This document shows positions 9,953 through 20,340 of a stretch of DNA of 60,167 nt, piece after piece. The stretch covers positions 1 through 60,167 of the forward strand of contig JAUCBJ010006840.1 in assembly GCA_032718475.1 (NCBI GenBank). Reading direction: 5' to 3'. The notes beneath the pieces are model-generated. The model was not told where the DNA came from. It did not search any database and saw nothing but the letters and a program-made list of their open reading frames with translations. Position 1 is the first letter of the stretch, and the number at the start of each line of letters is the position of its first letter. The stretch comes from Nemertoderma westbladi. Its lineage: Eukaryota; Xenacoelomorpha; Nemertodermatida; Nemertodermatidae. The translations under genes were made by a program, and so were the position numbers.

Positions 9953-10342
9953 CCCTGGAAACAAAATCGAAAAAACCTGACAAAAAAGTAAAAACACCAC
10001 AATCTTCTTCAGATTCTTTCTAAACTTTTGACGGACTACATACACCATGTTTCGTTTAATTTCATCAAGGAATGACCGAGTTATTAGCGTTCAAAAATTT
10101 ACGACGACGACAGACGACGACAGACAACTCGCCAATGGCACCCATATGCTAAGGCTTCGCTCACTTCGTGGCTCGCCCCACATTAATACTCTGTACGTAC
10201 AGTTGTAAATAGAAAGATGACAATTTGAATTAACCGCCAAAAATATATCAATTCACTGCGTCTTTTCTATCATTTGAATTTCCCGGGCTATGGAGCAGGG
10301 TGGCACCTTTTAGGGCTTGTGTCAGCTGACTGCGGTCATCAG
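9953..10342. other. No gene seen
   Basis: Unique-looking DNA between two repeats. A short ACGACGACAG tandem is at about 10103-10122. The words TTCGCTCACTTCGTGGCTCG near 10155 recur partly near 48950 (ACGTGGCTCGCCCCAC), so part of it may be an old dispersed repeat. Confidence 0.4.
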
Positions 10343-11605
10343 GGGGCGGTATTCATAGAGTTAGTGTTAGTTACAGCTACTTAGTGACAGCTTTTAGTAA
10401 GAGCTGCAACTATGTTTAGTAAGAGCTATATGTTACTAAAAACAACTGATTTTAGTAAGAGCATTGACTTAATTTAGTTTCAACTAGCCCTTAAAAAATA
10501 TCAGTATTCATAAACTGTTACTAAACTTAGTTCTAGCCCATTTGTAGCAGTGCCGGTACTTTAACTTATGTTTATCGAAAAGCTTTCAGTTTTAACTTAA
10601 GGACGGTAGCTATGCCCGGCATGTCTCTATGTTTAGTGGTATACTGTTTTACTAGTATTGGTAGCCTACATTAATAAACCCATTAATTTTATTGGTCACT
10701 GAAACAATTCCTGTTTTCCAGTAAATTTGTTTCGTTATCAAATATATATTTCCTCCACTCAATTTAATTATCACTAAAATATATTTTTGAATAATCAAAA
10801 ATAAATCTGTTACGGCCTGTTGTAATAAAATCCCTTCATTATTTAGGTTAGAATAACGTGGCACTGTAAGCTGCCCTTTAACACATTTTAGCAATAATTT
10901 ATAATTAATAGATTTTAGTGGAAACTGAATATTTTAGTGATTTCCTGTTAAAATTTTAGTGAAAAATTAATATTTTTAGTAAGGCGATAAATTAATTGGC
11001 TACCATTATCGAATACCATTATTTACATTCGGTAATAGAGAGGAAAATAATGAAGTAGGAACCATACCGCTTTTTTATCTTGCGAAAGTTCCTGAACGGT
11101 AGAATTCTTCAGCGAAACACATTTTCCAACGGACGCGGACCGTTAGGGAGCAATCTCACCATTCAAGAATGTGAGCTGAAATTTGGAAATTTAAGTCGGA
11201 TATATGTTTAAAAAACAAAAAGCTTTACGTCGTTACATTTGACAGTTTCTCTGCAACAACACATTGGCAATGAACACAGAACGCTAGAAAAACAAGAGAG
11301 AGTATAATGTGGCCGGAGTCGTCAATAACATAATAACCATACTGTATGTATGAAGGCCAATATGCAATAAGTAAGCGGTCTTACCAACTTAGTCACATCT
11401 TCATGTGACTAGAAATTTAAGTTACAGCTAATACTAACTTAAGTAAGACTAAATTCTATGAATACGAGTTTAGCAACAACTAGTACTAAATACGTTAGTA
11501 ATAAGTAGCACCAACTTCTCTGAATACCGAATTAGTACAAGCACTTACTAACTTGATGTGACTAGGACTAAGTTCCTAGTTAGTCACATTTATGAATACC
11601 GCCCC
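10343..11605. mobile_element. Non-autonomous DNA transposon with GGGGCGGTATTCATA ends
   Basis: A perfect 15-bp terminal inverted repeat, GGGGCGGTATTCATA, is at 10343-10357, and its complement is at 11591-11605. Inside both ends are many TTAGTAAGAGCT or TAGTTAGTCAC-type subterminal motifs. The 1263-bp body has no transposase ORF; the only ORF is 80 residues at 10652-10894 on minus and is not convincing. The flanks (TCAG and CTGA) could extend the ends to CAG..CTG as in hAT elements, but no 8-bp duplication is seen. The family is not assigned. Confidence 0.7.
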
Positions 11606-12005
11606 ACTGATCACTGATTACAATATGCAACCGTCTAGGTGGGTGTAGGTCCAGTCAGCCAGGTGCTTTTTTTTTTTTACATACCGGTACTATGGCAATA
11701 TGGCTTTGGTCCTTGCATAACTACCTACAGGACCTACCGGAATAAAATATAATACTGTAATATAATTATCAATTAATATGCAGATATCACCAGGCCTATC
11801 TATAACTCGCAGGTTACAGGACCGGTCAGCCGGTACACTGCTGCACTGTAGTACTCAGGTACTGTCAGACTGGCCTACTACAGTCTTAGTCCATAGTCAG
11901 TTAATAGGCCTAATAGTAGTGGCCTCAACCCCATACTGCTGTACTGTGAACTGTAACGTTTTGCATTTTGTATACCGGTATCCTGACATCGGCCCTAATA
12001 ACGTA

Positions 12006-13097
12006 ATGTCGTCCAGTAGTAACTCAAGGAGAAGCAGCTCGACCACAACTAGACATTTAAAGCAACGCAGACTGGATAATTTCTTCCCAAAGGAAACCGT
12101 TAAAGGTGTGGAAAGGAAGAACTATCTGAAGCCAAAACGACTAACCCAAGTCAGAATAGAATCCATGCCTGGTGTTGTTATTCTAAAACATCTCCGAGAA
12201 GATAAAGCAACGTTAGAAGATTTGACGACTTCCGAGGAGAAGATTGTAGAATGCCTCAATCGTCTCCAACAGCAACTTCCGTCGATAGAATTCCTCAGAC
12301 AGACCGGTATCGGGATAACCGTCAACCGATTACGCAAACGACACGTAAACAAGGAGGTTAAGCGTTTAGCTAAACGGGTTGCGCGGAGATGGGAGGCTAG
12401 TACGAAGAGAGAAGGATCCATGGATGAGAAACCGCGGGGGTTAACTGGGTGTCGGGCCAAGGCGGTTGCTATTATATCGGTAGGGCTGGGTACCGGTGCT
12501 GGTACCGTTACGGACAGACGCACAGCTGGGGGTATCGGTTCGGGTAAAGGTCCTGCTGGTAGGATGGCCATACGGATCCTTGGTGCTTCAGACATTACTG
12601 TTGTTAGTACTGCGAGCACCAATATGGGTGCTACGAACACAAATTTAGATGCTACAAAAAACTGCTACCTAGATGCTACGAATTCCTTTCGAGGTGCTAT
12701 TGACACCATTATAGGTGCTACCGGTACGAAAACCAATCAAGGTGCTGCGAATACCAATCTGGGTGCCACTAATAATGAGTCATATGTACACCAATTTGGG
12801 TGTGGCGAAAACGGTGACGAATCGGTTTGGAGTACTGCTAACACCTACCTAAGTGTACCGAACACTGATATGGGTGCTACAAACACTAACCTAGGAGCTT
12901 CACCCACTGGTGCTACGAACGATCACCTACCTTCGGCTATAGAACGAACTGCGTTCTCTTTCGCCAGTGGTTCAACCACTACGTACCGTCGCATTGTACG
13001 GAAACTCGCGTTGGCTTTAACTTCAAACGCCCAACTCAGAAACAACCTTCTATCTGGATCTTTAAATGTCACTGATTTTATTAAGGAATACATTTGA
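12006..13097 (+). CDS. PCNA-box and TFIIS N-terminal domain protein, single exon
   Basis: The frame is open from 11778, but I place the start at the ATG at 12006 (363 residues) because the upstream part looks non-coding. After a Ser-rich head, KQRRLDNFF (Q20-F27) fits the PCNA-interacting box Q-x-x-L-x-x-F-F. Residues about 57-130 match the TFIIS N-terminal (LW) four-helix domain: VILKHLREDKATLEDL, then LRQTGIGITVNRLRKR and VKRLAKRVARRW. Residues about 200-325 are a low-complexity region of irregular GATNTNLGATN repeats. The tail, YRRIVRKLALAL and AQLRNNLLSGSL, resembles the end of the TFIIS central domain (weaker inference). Known TFIIS-N proteins act on elongating RNA polymerase II; a PCNA link would be unusual. 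A poly(A) signal lies 28 bases after the stop. Confidence 0.72.
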   Translation: MSSSSNSRRSSSTTTRHLKQRRLDNFFPKETVKGVERKNYLKPKRLTQVRIESMPGVVILKHLREDKATLEDLTTSEEKIVECLNRLQQQLPSIEFLRQTGIGITVNRLRKRHVNKEVKRLAKRVARRWEASTKREGSMDEKPRGLTGCRAKAVAIISVGLGTGAGTVTDRRTAGGIGSGKGPAGRMAIRILGASDITVVSTASTNMGATNTNLDATKNCYLDATNSFRGAIDTIIGATGTKTNQGAANTNLGATNNESYVHQFGCGENGDESVWSTANTYLSVPNTDMGATNTNLGASPTGATNDHLPSAIERTAFSFASGSTTTYRRIVRKLALALTSNAQLRNNLLSGSLNVTDFIKEYI

Positions 13098-13124
13098 CAA
13101 GGAGTGTTGACTTTTACAAAGTGC

Positions 13125-13130
13125 AATAAA
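13125..13130 (+). terminator. Poly(A) signal AATAAA
   Basis: AATAAA begins 28 bases after the stop codon of the TFIIS-N ORF and is followed by T/G-rich sequence (CTTTTGTTTG), as expected for a cleavage site. This supports the ORF being a real gene. Confidence 0.6.
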
Positions 13131-13588
13131 CTTTTGTTTGACAATCAATAAATGATCTTAAACACTTCCTATCAGTTTACTAAACTGTTATTAATCGACA
13201 ATAGCGCTTCGTAAATGTCATCGGAATTATTTGACAACCGCGTAAACCACAATGCCGTAAGTTGGTCTCTAGTGATTATCTAAAACCTAGCTAACAATCG
13301 GTCTCCGGTGCCAAATGGCCAACTCAAGTAAAAATCGATTGTTAAAAAGTGATTAGCGCCAGAATAAATGCCTATACAATTTTTCGAATTAAGTTTCTGA
13401 CTTATTTAATTTAATTCTATTGATTTCCAAACAATACGCATAATCCACCCTTCTCAGTGAAAACACAACTTCAATAATAGATAAATTATAATACCGTATT
13501 ATATTTTTTAATATTTTTTCCAAGTTACTTATATCGTGATCAATCGGTCCAAAAATAGTTCTAGGGGAAGGAAAGGTATTTATCACTC
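13131..13588. other. No gene seen
   Basis: A/T-rich spacer between the TFIIS-N gene and the 21-bp array, with no repeats or ORFs that I can support. Confidence 0.5.
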
Positions 13589-14296
13589 CTGTACCGCGTG
13601 ACTGGACTGCTGTACCGCGTGACTGGACTGCTGTACCGCGTGACTGGACTGCTGTACCGCGTGACTGGACTGCTGTACCGCGTGACTGGACTGCTGTACC
13701 GCGTGACTGGACTGCTGTACCGCGTGACTGGACTGCTGTACCGCGTGACTGGACTGCTGTACCGCGTGACTGGACTGCTGTACCGCGTGACTGGACTGCT
13801 GTACCGCGTGACTGGACTGCTGTACCGCGTGACTGGCTGTACCGCGTGACTGGACTGCTGTACCGCGTGACTGGACTGCTGTACCGCGTGACTGGACTGC
13901 TGTACCGCGTGACTGGCTGTACCGCGTGACTGGACTGCTGTACCGCGTGACTGGACTGCTGTACCGCGTGACTGGACTGCTGTACCGCGTGACTGGAACT
14001 CCTGTACCGCGTGACTGGAACTCCTGTACCGCGTGACTGGACTGCTGTACCGCGTGACTGGACTGCTGTACCGCGTGACTGGACTGCTGTACCGCGTGAC
14101 TGGACTGCTGTACCGCGTGACTGGCTGTACCGCGTGACTGGACTGCTGTACCGCGTGACTGGACTGCTGTACCGCGTGACTGGACTGCTGTACCGCGTGA
14201 CTGGACTGCTGTACCGCGTGACTGGACTGCTGTACCGCGTGACTGGACTGCTGTACCGCGTGACTGGACTGCTGTACCGCGTGACTGGACTGCTGT
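13589..14296 (+). repeat. 21-bp minisatellite (CTGTACCGCGTGACTGG core)
   Basis: About 34 near-identical copies, 21 bp long, of CTGTACCGCGTGACTGG followed by ACTG. Three units near 13833, 13913 and 14123 lack four bases (17 bp), and two near 13996 and 14018 read AACTC instead of ACTG. The first two short units are 80 bp apart (3 x 21 + 17). The period is a multiple of three, so both strands stay open; the 305-residue minus-strand ORF over it is not a gene. Confidence 0.95.
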
Positions 14297-14830
14297 AGTT
14301 TAACAATAAATTAATCGTTGAGATAACATAACAATTACGTAAGATTGTTCGCTATGCAATTACCGTTTAATTGGAATCGCCAAACTTTGAATATAATCAA
14401 ATAATATTGATTCAAGTAACATATGAATATAACAATCAATCACTAACTAAAAAAAATAAATGACAAACTAAACTACGGCAATTCCTTTTAAATGAAGGTT
14501 TTGTAGGCCTAATACATTGCGGCCTACACTGCCCTACTCATATATTCATCGATCCCCGATGGAATTACATATTGATAAAATTTGCGTATCATTCGAACCT
14601 TCGGAAATTGGAAGATAAATACATAGGGCAAGTGGCTTGGGAATGTGTGTCTTATTGGACATTGTCAATGTGGCGGTTAAAACCAAAATTAACACAAACT
14701 CTCTGACTGTAAAATAACTCTTCGAATATAAATCCTTGACATAAAGCTACCGTCTCGCTCGCCATCCTGTTATTTGTCATAAGGCGAAGCCAGTTAATCG
14801 ACATATTCTTCCACCCATATACTACAGACT
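14297..14830. other. No gene seen
   Basis: A/T-rich unique-looking sequence between the 21-bp array and the LINE-tail array. Confidence 0.5.
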
Positions 14831-15292
14831 GTCGAGCGAGCTCGGGCAGTGGAAATGAGATCCTTCCAGGCTTCCCGATTCTCCAACTACTACTAGGTCG
14901 AGCGAACTCGGGCAGTGGAAATGAGATCCTTCCAGGCTTCCCGATTCTCCAACTACTACTAGGTCGAGCGAACTCGGGCAGTGGAAATGAGATCCTCCCA
15001 GGCTTCCCGATTCTCCAACTACTACTAGGTCGAGCGAGCTCGGGCAGTGGAAATGAGATCCTTCCAGGCTTCCCGATTCTCCAACTACTACTAGGTCGAG
15101 CGAACTCGGGCAGTGGAAATGAGATCCTTCCAGGCTTCCCGATTCTCCAACTACTACTAGGTCGAGCGAACTCGGGCAGTGGAAATGAGATCCTTCCAGT
15201 CTTCCCGATTCTCCAACTACTACTAGGTCGAGCGAACTCGGGCAGTGGAAATGAGATCCTTCCAGGCTTCCCGATTCTACTACTACTACTAG
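14831..15292 (-). repeat. 66-bp tandem array made from the LINE 3' end
   Basis: Seven 66-bp units start at 14831, 14897, 14963, 15029, 15095, 15161 and 15227. On the minus strand each unit is the last part of the LINE ORF (TGGAGAATCGGGAAGCCTGG through CGAGTTCGCTCGAC), its stop codon and a short TAG/GTA tail. The same sequence is found once at 355-420 at the end of the other LINE copy. The array sits exactly at the 3' end of the LINE copy at 15293-15702. Confidence 0.92.
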
Positions 15293-15702
15293 ATCGAGAG
15301 AGCTCGGGCAGTGGATATGAGATCCTTCCAGGCTTCCCGATTCTCCATAGTTGTCGCAATTTCGTTTCTCCCAAGGTCAGTATCCCTTTCAAGCTGATCT
15401 ATATATGTTATGGCCGGTCGTCCACGACTACGCTTTCCACATGTTGGTTGCCAGAAAAGTAGATCTGGTATGACCTCGTCTTTACTTCGCCAGCAGTGCC
15501 CACTGAATCTTAATCTGCGTTCACGGAGGGTTGTTGATACAGGTGGTATTGTACCATAAAGCTCGGCGTTTGTCATGTGTTGTCTCCAGCTGATGTTTAG
15601 GGCTGCCCTTAGTAAGTAGTCTTGTGTAGAAACCATCAATTCGTTGTTACTTGTTAAAGTGATTTCGTCAGTGTCCAGGTCTTGCCCCAGGAAATCCAAC
15701 AA
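15293..15702 (-). mobile_element. LINE ORF2 3' part, 5'-inverted copy
   Basis: On the minus strand this is homologous to 1-411: LLRAALNISWRQHMTNAELYG, RRLRFSGHCWRSKDEV and RGRPAITYIDQLERDT are shared. Toward its 5' end, near 15640-15690, small insertions shift the frame. It stops at about 15700, where the upstream RT part of the same element continues on the opposite strand. Confidence 0.85.
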
Positions 15703-16105
15703 AGTATCTATCTACCGGATCTAGATTTTGCTGATGACTTAGGAGTACTCTCAGAATCTCTAGAGGGAGCCCAACGGCTCCTCAGCTCATTAGAACAGGC
15801 TGCTTCTAGTGTAGGTCTTATTGTAAACTCTGATAAGGCAAAAATTACGACAGTGAACTTTGACAGCCCCTCAAGAAATGTCTGATCTTATGAGCATAAG
15901 CTCCAGGGATGGCTTGCTTGAGCATGTGGACGACTTCTGTTACCTGGGATCATGGATCCAGAAGTCAGGTGAGGACCTTTGAATACGTAAGGGAAAGGCA
16001 TGGGCAGCATTAAAGGGGAATTCCAGGATTTGAACAGAACCGCCTTCGCTTTCCAGGACACATGTACTGGAACCCTGACACACCTAATCTGGACAACAGC
16101 ATGCA
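15703..16105 (+). mobile_element. LINE reverse-transcriptase fragment, inverted relative to its 3' part
   Basis: The plus strand encodes YLPDLDFADDLGVLSESLEG, which contains the RT palm catalytic box F-A-D-D, then EQAASSVGLIVNSDKAK and, after a break, HVDDFCYLGSWIQKSGEDL. These segments lie just upstream of the LYGGETWTLTK region in intact LINEs of this type. Stops and frame changes are present from about 15886 on, so it is dead. Its orientation is opposite to the adjoining 3' part. Confidence 0.85.
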
Positions 16106-17395
16106 CTAGGCCTACTTATTGTTGCTTCATCTCAAATTGCCCTCCATCTTTTAATCTGATTACAAAAGTTTAGAAGGACCTTGTCGTACACTTGCAGTTA
16201 ATGAGTTCTAGAAGGACCTACCTGTCGTAGTTAGTTCCTTTACGAATTTAATCTAAGAAAATTTAAATTTTATTTTTCGGCTTTCTCATTGAAGGGATTA
16301 ATTGTTTTGTAGCTCTCATTGGCGGGTAGAGCTTTACGCCCACGTGAAAAATACCAGCATTTCACTTTTCGGTGGACCTTTTATTTGAATTTTATATATT
16401 AAGATTTTGTATTTTTTTTAATTTATCTTTATTGAGTGTTTTATAGCGCTTATTTATGTCTTATATAACCTGTACATATACTAATTCGTTTATTGTTTTG
16501 GTTAGATTCAGCCCTTCTGTATCCTGTGTTTTTGGTGAAAATCTGGTATTCTTCACATGGGGGTAACTGCAAAGTGAAATATAACGGCAGAAAGTCTGGT
16601 ATTCTTCACATGGGCCGAGCTTTAAAATCTACATGTGTTAAACAGAAAAATCATTTTAGCAATTCGAACTCATTGCTTCTATTGAATTGTGGCAGGCACC
16701 TTGGTATTGTGAGAACCAGTAATCAATTTATTGGAGCAATTTAGCTGGAAATCTCACCTAAACACAAAGTTCAACGCTTAACTCATAGTTCATTACCCTA
16801 AAGCGTGTTGTTTGAGGCTAAAAGAAATTCGCCACCTGTTTCATGAGGCAATCAGAGTTCATTACCACAAATATCATTATAAACTCTTAGTGACTCGATC
16901 GATGTCAGGTGATTTAATGCCATTGGTAATTATGACCTACAGTACCAGTTACGACTGATCCTGCATTATCGATCGTTCTTGAAGTCTCTACGGTGTGATG
17001 TATTATTGAGTGAACATTATATAAATATATTTTTTAACATTGTATTTTGAGGAGCAGGAGACCCACTATTATAGAAGAGAGTGGTGAAAGCGTTTATGTG
17101 AAATATATGTTAATATCAGGTTTTAACTTTGAGGTCGTGTAATTTTATGTAATGTGAAGAATTTGTATTTTTTTTAATTTATCATTTTTCATCATTTTAT
17201 AATCTGTGGAGATATGTACTAATTCGTTTATTGTTTTGGTTAGATTCAACCTTTCTGTAAGCTGGGTTTTTTTTAGTGAAAACATGGTAATTCTTCACAT
17301 AGGGGTAGGCCTTATACTGCAAAGTGAAATATAACACCAGAGAGTCTGGTATACTTCCATGGGGCCCGTTCATGCGAGTTAATAACTATTTCCAT
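16106..17395. repeat. Two copies of the TTCTTCACATGGG dispersed repeat, otherwise no gene
   Basis: Segments at about 16410-16615 and 17150-17360 share ATTCGTTTATTGTTTTGGTT, a CTGGTATTCTTCACATGGGG box, TGCAAAGTGAAATATAAC and a second TCTGGTAT box. Related copies lie near 51315-51625 (opposite strand) and 55910-56110. It may be a SINE or MITE family; I see no coding sequence. Confidence 0.65.
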
Positions 17396-17530
17396 CATTA
17401 TGTGCAAAGTAGCACTTTTCAGCGTTATGACCCGAGTTTATTTATGTACCGAGCGAGCGCAGCGAGGGAGGTTTACATAAATAAACAAGGGTCTTTAACG
17501 CTGAAAAGTGACCTTTGCTTTGTACATAAT
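17396..17530. mobile_element. Foldback MITE, copy 1
   Basis: Inverted arms of about 45 bp begin ATTATGTGCAAAGTAGCACT at 17396 and end with the related complement near 17530. The centre contains TTTATTTATGTA / TACATAAATAAA around GAGCGCAGCGAGGGAGG. It shares its terminal words with copies at 20114, 27546 and 53846. Confidence 0.75.
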
Positions 17531-17861
17531 GATGTATGTAATTTAGTTACATTTTGTAAACTTATCAGCGTTCGGTATGTGAAGAAAGGATTTTATGGAT
17601 ACTCAATTTAAACATTTTAATCATGTACATTTCCAATATAAGTGAAATTTAATAATATTTAATTATTTAATATTATTATTATATAAATATTTATATACAG
17701 TATAATAATAACACATAACATGTTGTACACAGTATTTATTATGCATTTATATATAATTAAAGTTTATTGTTACGTTTTGGATGTGATAAATCTTTGAACC
17801 ATATTGACCTTGATCGACTGAACCAAATTAATAGTAATTGCTAATTATTAATATAGGGACA
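17531..17861. other. No gene seen
   Basis: A/T-rich spacer with many TAATAATA words between the MITE and the ATACG repeat. Confidence 0.45.
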
Positions 17862-18160
17862 GGATACGATACGATACGAAAATACGATACGATACGAAAA
17901 TACGATACGACACGAAAATACGATACGAAACGAAAATACGATACGATACGAAAATACGATACGATACGAAAATACGATACGACATGAAAATACGATACGA
18001 AACGAAAATACGATACGATACGAAAATACGATACGATACGATACGCTACGAAAATACGATACGATACGATACGATACGAATGCAATTTTGTGAAAATACG
18101 ATACGAAAAATCCAAGATACGATACGAAAAAAGTTTCGTATTTTTTTCGTATCGTATTTT
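17862..18160 (+). repeat. (GATAC)n-derived tandem repeat
   Basis: Irregular units of GATACGATACGAAAATAC and variants run for about 300 bp. ORFs through it (RYDTKI and FRIVSY repeats) are artefacts. Confidence 0.9.
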
Positions 18161-20113
18161 ATCTAAGAGTTGATAAAAAACATGTATTGCATTTTGTATT
18201 ATTATACTTAGAAAATCATATAAATTATCTATATAATAGGCAAGTATTTTTATTTCAATGTTCCAGACCAGTATGCTTGCTACCAGGCCATGATGGCTTG
18301 CTACTACAGCGGGCAATAGTGTATCAATTCAGGGCAGGTACCTGAATAACGACTATAATAATAATATAATAATAATATAATATAATAAATCGCCGCTTAC
18401 CAAATAAATATCAATTAGTATTTCTCAAAATCACATTCGTATTGTGTCATAAAATATTGGTTCGTTTCGGATAAAAACTTTGGTAACGGAATGTCTGAGA
18501 AAATCTAAAAAAATAATTTACTTGTTCTTACCGCTCGGGTTTTAAAAGGTAATTAATGCAATAAAATTATTATTAATAGTCGACTGAAGTTAGCCCTTTA
18601 TGTACAGGACGTAGTTATGTAATATTTTGCACCCCAAATCAGCATGTTTTCAAAAGAATGGCCATTTATATCAACAGCTAAGTGAATCAGAAACAAAAAT
18701 AAATCAACTGAGTAATACCCTTGAGTTTGTGATGAGAAACAGACTTGATGCGCAAAGTTTATTAATTCCTCACTGAAACACATTGTTTACAATAGAAGTA
18801 ATTAATTCATCAACTCCAGAATTACTAATTCTACCACATATTCCCACCACTAGTTTTTGTTTTGCATATATTATGGTAATTTTTGTAGAATTTCAATCCA
18901 TGACTAAGAATTGCCCTGGGTCGATTTCCAGATTTGTTTTGTGACATTTTTGGATGTTTTTATAACAATCACTACTATTATTGCAAGTTGTTCTATGTTT
19001 ATCACTAACTATCTTGAACAGAACTTAACCTTTTATCTCTCAGTGTTCCCATTTGGGAGCATCTTTTAAATTCAACTGGGGGAAAATTAATTCAGGCTTA
19101 TATTGTTTTTTTTATTTTCATCTGTTTTTCAAGTGTTTTCAAAATTCAAGGTGCTCTTTTGGTATACCAAATTATGCAAATTTTTTTTTTTGGGGGCATG
19201 CAAACAATAGTGGTCAAAAACGTTACAAAGTTAATATTCCAAACCAGTGGCGACATTAAAATTTAATTTTTAAATAGCATGACAATATTATTTGAAAAAA
19301 AATCAGAAAATTACAATCTTGTGCCAAATTACCTACTTTAAAAATTGATGTTCCCATCTGGGAACACTGGTGAGGACATAAGAAATAAAAAATTAGAAAA
19401 CAATTTTACTCGATGTATTACTCTAAAAATTGTTTAAAATTACATAACTAATATGTAATTGTGTCCTGCTTTATTAAAAACGACCAGCTTATTGTCCCAT
19501 TTGGGAACACTATATGGGAACTTATTTCTGCTGTGTAAAGCAATACCTCAAAACTTAACGCATTACTGTAGGAGTATGAATGTATATAGGACGAATGCAA
19601 TATGTAGGCTTATAGCCGAAATAAAACTTATTATGCAATTTATTTTATTCCAAAATTATAACATTACTCAACGCCGTTAGTATTAACAGCGAGTTGTTAT
19701 TTAGCACTTTACAACTTTAGAGGACATTGCAGCATTGTATTGGCCTGTACATTTAGTATAGTATTTGGTGTTATTGTTTACGTGGTAACCAATGACGGCG
19801 TTAAGTAATGTCCACTAAGGGTACATTACTTAACGCCGTCATTGGTTACAACGTAAACAATAGGTGGAAATTTGCCTGACAGCCAGATAGGCATACTGCA
19901 TTACCTACCGGTAGACCCCGGATAGCTATAAATAACCAGTAGCTATATTATTAACATGGCTCCAAACGCCACCATAAATATAAGCTAACTTATTTATGTC
20001 ATTTTTACAATTATTTATACAGCAACTAATATAATTTGTGCAGTTTTTATCACTTATAATGTATATGTACAATCATTTCGTAATGTTAAAATTTTGGAAT
20101 AAAACAACATACA
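18161..20113. other. A/T-rich intergenic DNA, no gene seen
   Basis: No ORF is supported. The short inverted motif TTCCCA-x2-TGGGAA recurs (about 19350), with half or imperfect versions near 19043 and 19495 and again near 20265. A long hairpin lies at 19773-19861. Confidence 0.5.
19773..19861. repeat. Long inverted repeat (39-bp arms)
   Basis: The arm at 19773-19811 is complementary to 19823-19861 with one mismatch, and 11 bases lie between them. The arms contain ACCAATGACGGCGTTAAGTA. It could be a MITE remnant or the solo end of a foldback element. Confidence 0.85.
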
Positions 20114-20243
20114 TACTTGTTGCAAAGTACTTTTACAGTGTTCCGATCCTCGTGGCTTTATTTTCACTCACTCACTAACGTTCGTTCGTGTAACAAAGCC
20201 ACTCGGATCATCACACTGTAAAGTGCTACTTTATACACAAGTA
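20114..20243. mobile_element. Foldback MITE, copy 2
   Basis: It starts with ACTTGTTGCAAAGTACTTTT and ends with the mirrored AAAGTGCTACTTTATACACA. The centre reads TCGTGGCTTTATTTTCACTC and GTAACAAAGCCACTCGGATC, again inverted. It is closely related to the copy at 53846-53974. Confidence 0.8.
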
Positions 20244-20340
20244 TGTAAATAGTTATTACAATTTGGGAACATTGGTAAAATGCTTTATCGCGAAGTCTTC
20301 TGGATGAGGCCAACACTTTACCAGAACTTCAGTATATCCG

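Noticed and set aside
11778-12005. N-terminal extension of the TFIIS-N ORF
   Set aside because: The frame is open, but the sequence is TACCGGTA-type repeat-like DNA and the first sensible ATG with Ser-rich coding is at 12006.
13389-14306. 305-residue minus-strand ORF of SPVTRYS/QSRGTAV repeats
   Set aside because: It is the 21-bp minisatellite read in frame; the plus strand is open as well and both are free of non-repeat domains.
14652-15392. 246-residue minus-strand ORF with RIGKPGRISFPLPEFARPSSS repeats
   Set aside because: It is the 66-bp LINE-tail array in a frame different from that of the LINE protein; the repeat is DNA-level.
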